NCBI GenBank assembly: GCA_964472785.1
Contig: CAYYMH010000004.1
Coordinates: forward strand, 67,145 to 131,144
Direction of reading: 5' to 3'
Origin: CAYYMH01 sp964472785
Lineage (GTDB): Bacteria; Zhuqueibacterota; Zhuqueibacteria; Thermofontimicrobiales; Thermofontimicrobiaceae
Length of the DNA: 64,000 nt
The notes beneath the pieces were generated by a model that did not search any database, was not told the origin of the DNA, and saw only the letters and a list, made by a program, of their open reading frames with translations. The position numbers and the translations under genes were made by a program. Each line of letters begins with the position of its first letter. Position 1 is the stretch's first letter. Of this stretch, positions 61,037 through 64,000 are shown in pieces.

Positions 61037-64000
61037 GTGATTACTATTCTCGACTTTCAGATAACAGCCAAATCCGAAAATAACTTTGCACTGGAAATCT
61101 TCCAACGCGACAGCAGCCAGCCGCTGGCAAAAACCAAGTTCGAGTTCCAACTGGATTACATGACCGACTTTCAACTGAACCAGCTCGAATTTGACGGCAG
61201 AGATCCGGCAGGGCGGTTTGACCGGCTAAAGGAGTTCGGCAAAACACTGTATCAAAAATTGTTCACCCCGGAGGTTGAAAAAATTTGGGAGGAATACAAA
61301 ACCGACAGTGATTTTTTGGTGCTCTGCCTGCGCATCGATCCCGAAACATCGGGGCTGGAAAAGCTGCCCTGGGAGACGCTGAACAATGGCGAGGAATTTA
61401 TTGCCGCGGGCGCGAAAACCGGCATGTCGCGGCTGCCGCTGGACATCGCGCCGCAAAAAACGCTGGACCCAATTCCCCGACCGCTCAACATGTTGGCGCT
61501 GGTCTCCAGTCCGATGGATTTAGGTGATGGTGAACGGCTGAACATGGAGCAGGAACAGGAACATCTGCTGCGGGCAGTCAACGATCCGGCTGGCGCGGGA
61601 CGCATCGATTTGACCATCGAGGACGAAGCCAAACTTTCGCTGCTGGAAGCGGAACTGGAAAACGGTTACGCGATTCTGCACTACAGCGGACATGGCTTTT
61701 TTGACGAATCCGGCGGCGGACTGCTGCTGGAAAACGACCGCGGCAACAAGCGCACCACCGGTACCGCGGAAATTTTGGACTCGCTGCAAAAAGGAGAAAA
61801 ATCGCTGCGTTTAGCCGTGCTCTCCGGCTGTCAGACCGCGCGCACGCTGGACAGCGCAGGATTCGCAGATTTAGCCCGCGGACTGATCCGGCGGCGCCAT
61901 TTGCCCGGTGTGATCGCCATGCAGTTTTCCCTGTCCGATACTGCCGGAATGCTGTTTGCCCGCACCCTGTACGAAAAAATCGCTGCGGATCAATCGCTGG
62001 AAATCGCGGTGAGCAGCACCCGGCGGGAACTGCTGCGCAGCGATGAAAATGTCGTTCGTGCCGATGCGTTTGCACCGGTGCTGCTGACCAGTTGCGGCGA
62101 ATGCCTGCACACAACAGAACCGGAAACAGCCGACGCCGGCGACGATTTGGACATCGATTTCAGTTTTTATCTGCAACTGCCGCAGCTCAAAACCCGGTTT
62201 TACGGCAGGCGCAAGGAATACCGCGCCATCCGCGACGGGCTGATCGGGAAAGATCACCGGCTGGTGATGATTCACGGCATCGGCGGTATCGGTAAAACCG
62301 CACTTGCCAGTCACGCGGCTGCCCGGCTCAAAGATCATTTCAAAGGCGTGTACGCGTTCGACTGTTCCACGGGCGCGCTGTCGCCGGAGAGTGTGCTGCT
62401 GGAGCTGCACCGCTATCTAAAACTGCGCGGCGTGAAAGCGCTGGAACAACTGCTGCATGCTTCGCTCAAGCCGGCGCAATTGGGCACGTTTCTGGGACAG
62501 GTGCTCTGCCAACTGCCATTGCTGCTGATTTTTGATAACTTCGAGAGCCAGCTCACGGACACGACAAACGGGCACGCCATCCGCGACGATAATCTGCGCG
62601 TTTTTCTCAACACGCTGGTGAAAACCACTGAGTCCGGCACCCGCTTTATTTTCACCAGCCGCTACCTGTTCGATTTGGACGAAAAACGGATCGGTGATGT
62701 GATCACGCTGCCGCTGCACGATTTGAGTTTAGCCGAGGCACTGGGGTTGATGCAGAAACTGCCCCACCTGTCCCATTCGTCGCACGAAAACAAACTCGCT
62801 GCCTTTGAAAAATTCGGCGGTCACCCCTACGCCCTGATCGCGCTGGACCGCCACTGCGGGGAAGCGCCGCTGGACAAAATTCTCCAAGACGCCCGGTCTG
62901 TAAAAAAAGAGCTGCGCGGCTTTCTCGCCATCGAGCTCAATTATAAAAAATTGAGCGACCGCAGCCGGGAACTGCTCAATAAATTGGCTGCATTCAAAAA
63001 ACCAGTGGAACTGGCGGCAGCGGAATGGGTGATGGGTGAGAAGGTAAAACTGGGTAAGGATTTTTTGGACAAATTAAACAGAGACGAAATGCCCGATGAA
63101 TTGAAAAAAATGTCTGATGAAGAATTATTAAAAACATTTGAAGAATACCTTCCGGAGCAGCGCCGCGCCGAAGACATGAGCCAGCCCATCCGCGAACTGA
63201 TCAACTGGGGCGTGCTCACGCCGATCTTTGATGACGGAAAAATGCAGGCGTTGGCAGTGCACAGCCTGGTGCGCGATTTCTGCCGGGATTCGCTCACTCA
63301 TAAAGTTTGGAAACAGCACCTGATCGATGCGGCAGCTTATTTCACCAATCAGACCAAACTGGTGAGTCATGACGAAAAATCACCGGCAGCCGTGTTCACT
63401 GAAATGGAGGCTTTTGATCTGCTGGTTGAAGCGGAGGAATTTGAGGAGGCAGCAAATTTGTTAGTAGATGCTCACGAATTAATCAGCCGCTGGGGATTTG
63501 ACCGCTATCTGGAAAGCCGGTATTTGCTGTTGTTTAAAAAAGTGGATCGAAAAACTGAACCAGCTTTAATCCATAATCATGCTATGTTATTGGGCCATCG
63601 CGGCGATTTCGGGGCGGCGCTGGAAGGGTACCAAAAATCACTGAAAATTGAAGAGGAACTTGGCAACAAAGCCGGCGTGGCACAATCGCTCCATCAAATC
63701 GGCTATATCCATTACCAGCGCGGCGATTACCCGGCGGCGCTGGAAGGGTACCAAAAATCACTGAAAATTTTTCAGGATATTGGAGATAAAGCCAGCATTT
63801 CAGCCGCGCTCCATCAAATCGGCATGATCCATCAACACCGCGGCGATTACGAGGCGGCACTAAAAGGGTACCAAAAATCACTGAAAACATTTCAGGATAT
63901 TGGAGATAAAGCCAGAATGTCAGCCGTGCTCCATCAAATCGGCAGGATCCATCACGACCGCGGCGACTACCCGGCGGCGCTGGAAGGGTACCAAAAATCA
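61037..64000 (+). CDS. CHAT-STAND(NB-ARC-like)-TPR protein, 3-prime end outside the window
   Basis: The frame is open from GTG 61037 (GAGGGG site) to the window edge, 988 codons, and was read directly. An N-terminal CHAT protease domain has the His in LHYSGHGFFDE (His219) and the Cys in VLSGCQTAR (Cys265). A STAND ATPase follows: P-loop IHGIGGIGKTALA (Lys420), Walker B LLLIFDNFE (Asp500), sensor FIFTSRY, and an MHD-like VHSLVRDFC (near 742). TPR-like repeats of 40 residues begin near 855 (HRGDFGAALEGYQKSLKI). This is the plan of prokaryotic NLR-like sensors, in which ligand binding by repeats would release the CHAT protease. The coding strand is visibly GC-richer than its neighbours. The ligand and protease targets are unknown. 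Confidence 0.9.
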   Translation, partial: MITILDFQITAKSENNFALEIFQRDSSQPLAKTKFEFQLDYMTDFQLNQLEFDGRDPAGRFDRLKEFGKTLYQKLFTPEVEKIWEEYKTDSDFLVLCLRIDPETSGLEKLPWETLNNGEEFIAAGAKTGMSRLPLDIAPQKTLDPIPRPLNMLALVSSPMDLGDGERLNMEQEQEHLLRAVNDPAGAGRIDLTIEDEAKLSLLEAELENGYAILHYSGHGFFDESGGGLLLENDRGNKRTTGTAEILDSLQKGEKSLRLAVLSGCQTARTLDSAGFADLARGLIRRRHLPGVIAMQFSLSDTAGMLFARTLYEKIAADQSLEIAVSSTRRELLRSDENVVRADAFAPVLLTSCGECLHTTEPETADAGDDLDIDFSFYLQLPQLKTRFYGRRKEYRAIRDGLIGKDHRLVMIHGIGGIGKTALASHAAARLKDHFKGVYAFDCSTGALSPESVLLELHRYLKLRGVKALEQLLHASLKPAQLGTFLGQVLCQLPLLLIFDNFESQLTDTTNGHAIRDDNLRVFLNTLVKTTESGTRFIFTSRYLFDLDEKRIGDVITLPLHDLSLAEALGLMQKLPHLSHSSHENKLAAFEKFGGHPYALIALDRHCGEAPLDKILQDARSVKKELRGFLAIELNYKKLSDRSRELLNKLAAFKKPVELAAAEWVMGEKVKLGKDFLDKLNRDEMPDELKKMSDEELLKTFEEYLPEQRRAEDMSQPIRELINWGVLTPIFDDGKMQALAVHSLVRDFCRDSLTHKVWKQHLIDAAAYFTNQTKLVSHDEKSPAAVFTEMEAFDLLVEAEEFEEAANLLVDAHELISRWGFDRYLESRYLLLFKKVDRKTEPALIHNHAMLLGHRGDFGAALEGYQKSLKIEEELGNKAGVAQSLHQIGYIHYQRGDYPAALEGYQKSLKIFQDIGDKASISAALHQIGMIHQHRGDYEAALKGYQKSLKTFQDIGDKARMSAVLHQIGRIHHDRGDYPAALEGYQKS
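63601..64000 (+). repeat. Near-identical 120-bp tandem repeats encoding TPR units
   Basis: Units 63601-63720, 63721-63840, 63841-63960 and a partial unit from 63961 keep an exact 120-bp period. Each contains GGGTACCAAAAATCACTGAA and a CTCCATCAAATCGGC block, with changes concentrated between them. The array continues beyond the window. Confidence 0.93.

Noticed and set aside
61871..62719. Several long antisense frames within the CHAT-STAND gene
   Set aside because: They are shadows caused by the GC-rich codon use of the plus-strand gene, show no recognisable domains and have low-complexity composition.
63601..64000. CRISPR-like array because of regular repeats
   Set aside because: The 120-bp units are coding throughout, in frame, and translate to TPR units; there are no short palindromic repeats with unique spacers.

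Overview
The window is 64 kb of a moderately AT-rich bacterial chromosome, densely coding, with no rRNA, tRNA, CRISPR array, phage or complete IS seen. A secreted protein ends in a type IX-style sorting domain (YPNPFN motif). There are also SpoIID, DUF5777, multihaem cytochromes, Na+-NQR, cytochrome bd and arsenosugar-type glycosyltransferases. Together these suggest a Gram-negative anaerobe or microaerophile of the FCB superphylum, in the Calditrichota/Ignavibacteria/KSB1 range. The exact phylum cannot be settled from this window.

Layout. From 1 to 41.8 kb every gene is on the minus strand. (1) 1-15.7 kb: pentose-phosphate and sugar genes (tkt start, GH15, glucose-dehydrogenase-like SDR, pgl, zwf, rpiA), membrane and redox proteins, a DUF3179 lipoprotein with an in-frame TGA that looks like selenocysteine, and two arsenosugar-type glycosyltransferases flanking a broken kinase-like gene. 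(2) 15.8-24 kb: envelope and electron-transfer proteins, including two CX4CH cytochrome-like proteins, a DUF5777 barrel, a Tat-type superoxide dismutase, a porin-cytochrome fusion and a pentahaem cytochrome. (3) 24-34.4 kb: ZIP transporter, superoxide reductase, nqrBCDEF without nqrA, rubrerythrin, cytochrome bd and a Fur/PerR regulator. This is a coherent oxygen-defence and respiration region. (4) 34.4-41.8 kb: sdhA-sdhB-NifS-like-IscU-DsrE2-TusA, headed by a NifU C-terminal protein behind a good promoter and a palindromic operator. The NifS-like protein has Asn where the PLP lysine should be.

At about 41.9 kb transcription switches to plus. (5) 42-60.5 kb: SpoIID protein, a phosphatase-superfamily enzyme, uvrA, an RsbW-like ATPase, mutM (minus), a HExxH protein with murE, a PpiC-type lipoprotein, a PHP protein, AMP nucleosidase, an M28 peptidase and an S9 peptidase. 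(6) 61.0-64.0 kb: the start of a large, GC-richer CHAT-STAND(NB-ARC)-TPR gene that runs off the window. It is a prokaryotic NLR-like protein with near-identical 120-bp TPR repeats and is the best candidate for an under-described immune or cell-death system.

Intergenic spaces hold several families of palindromic or MITE-like repeats. Strongest second-look items: the CHAT-STAND-TPR gene, the candidate DUF3179 selenoprotein with a SECIS-like hairpin, the lysine-less NifS homologue coupled to sdhB and iscU, and an A10 slippery run that may fuse a cytochrome-like protein to the DUF5777 barrel.
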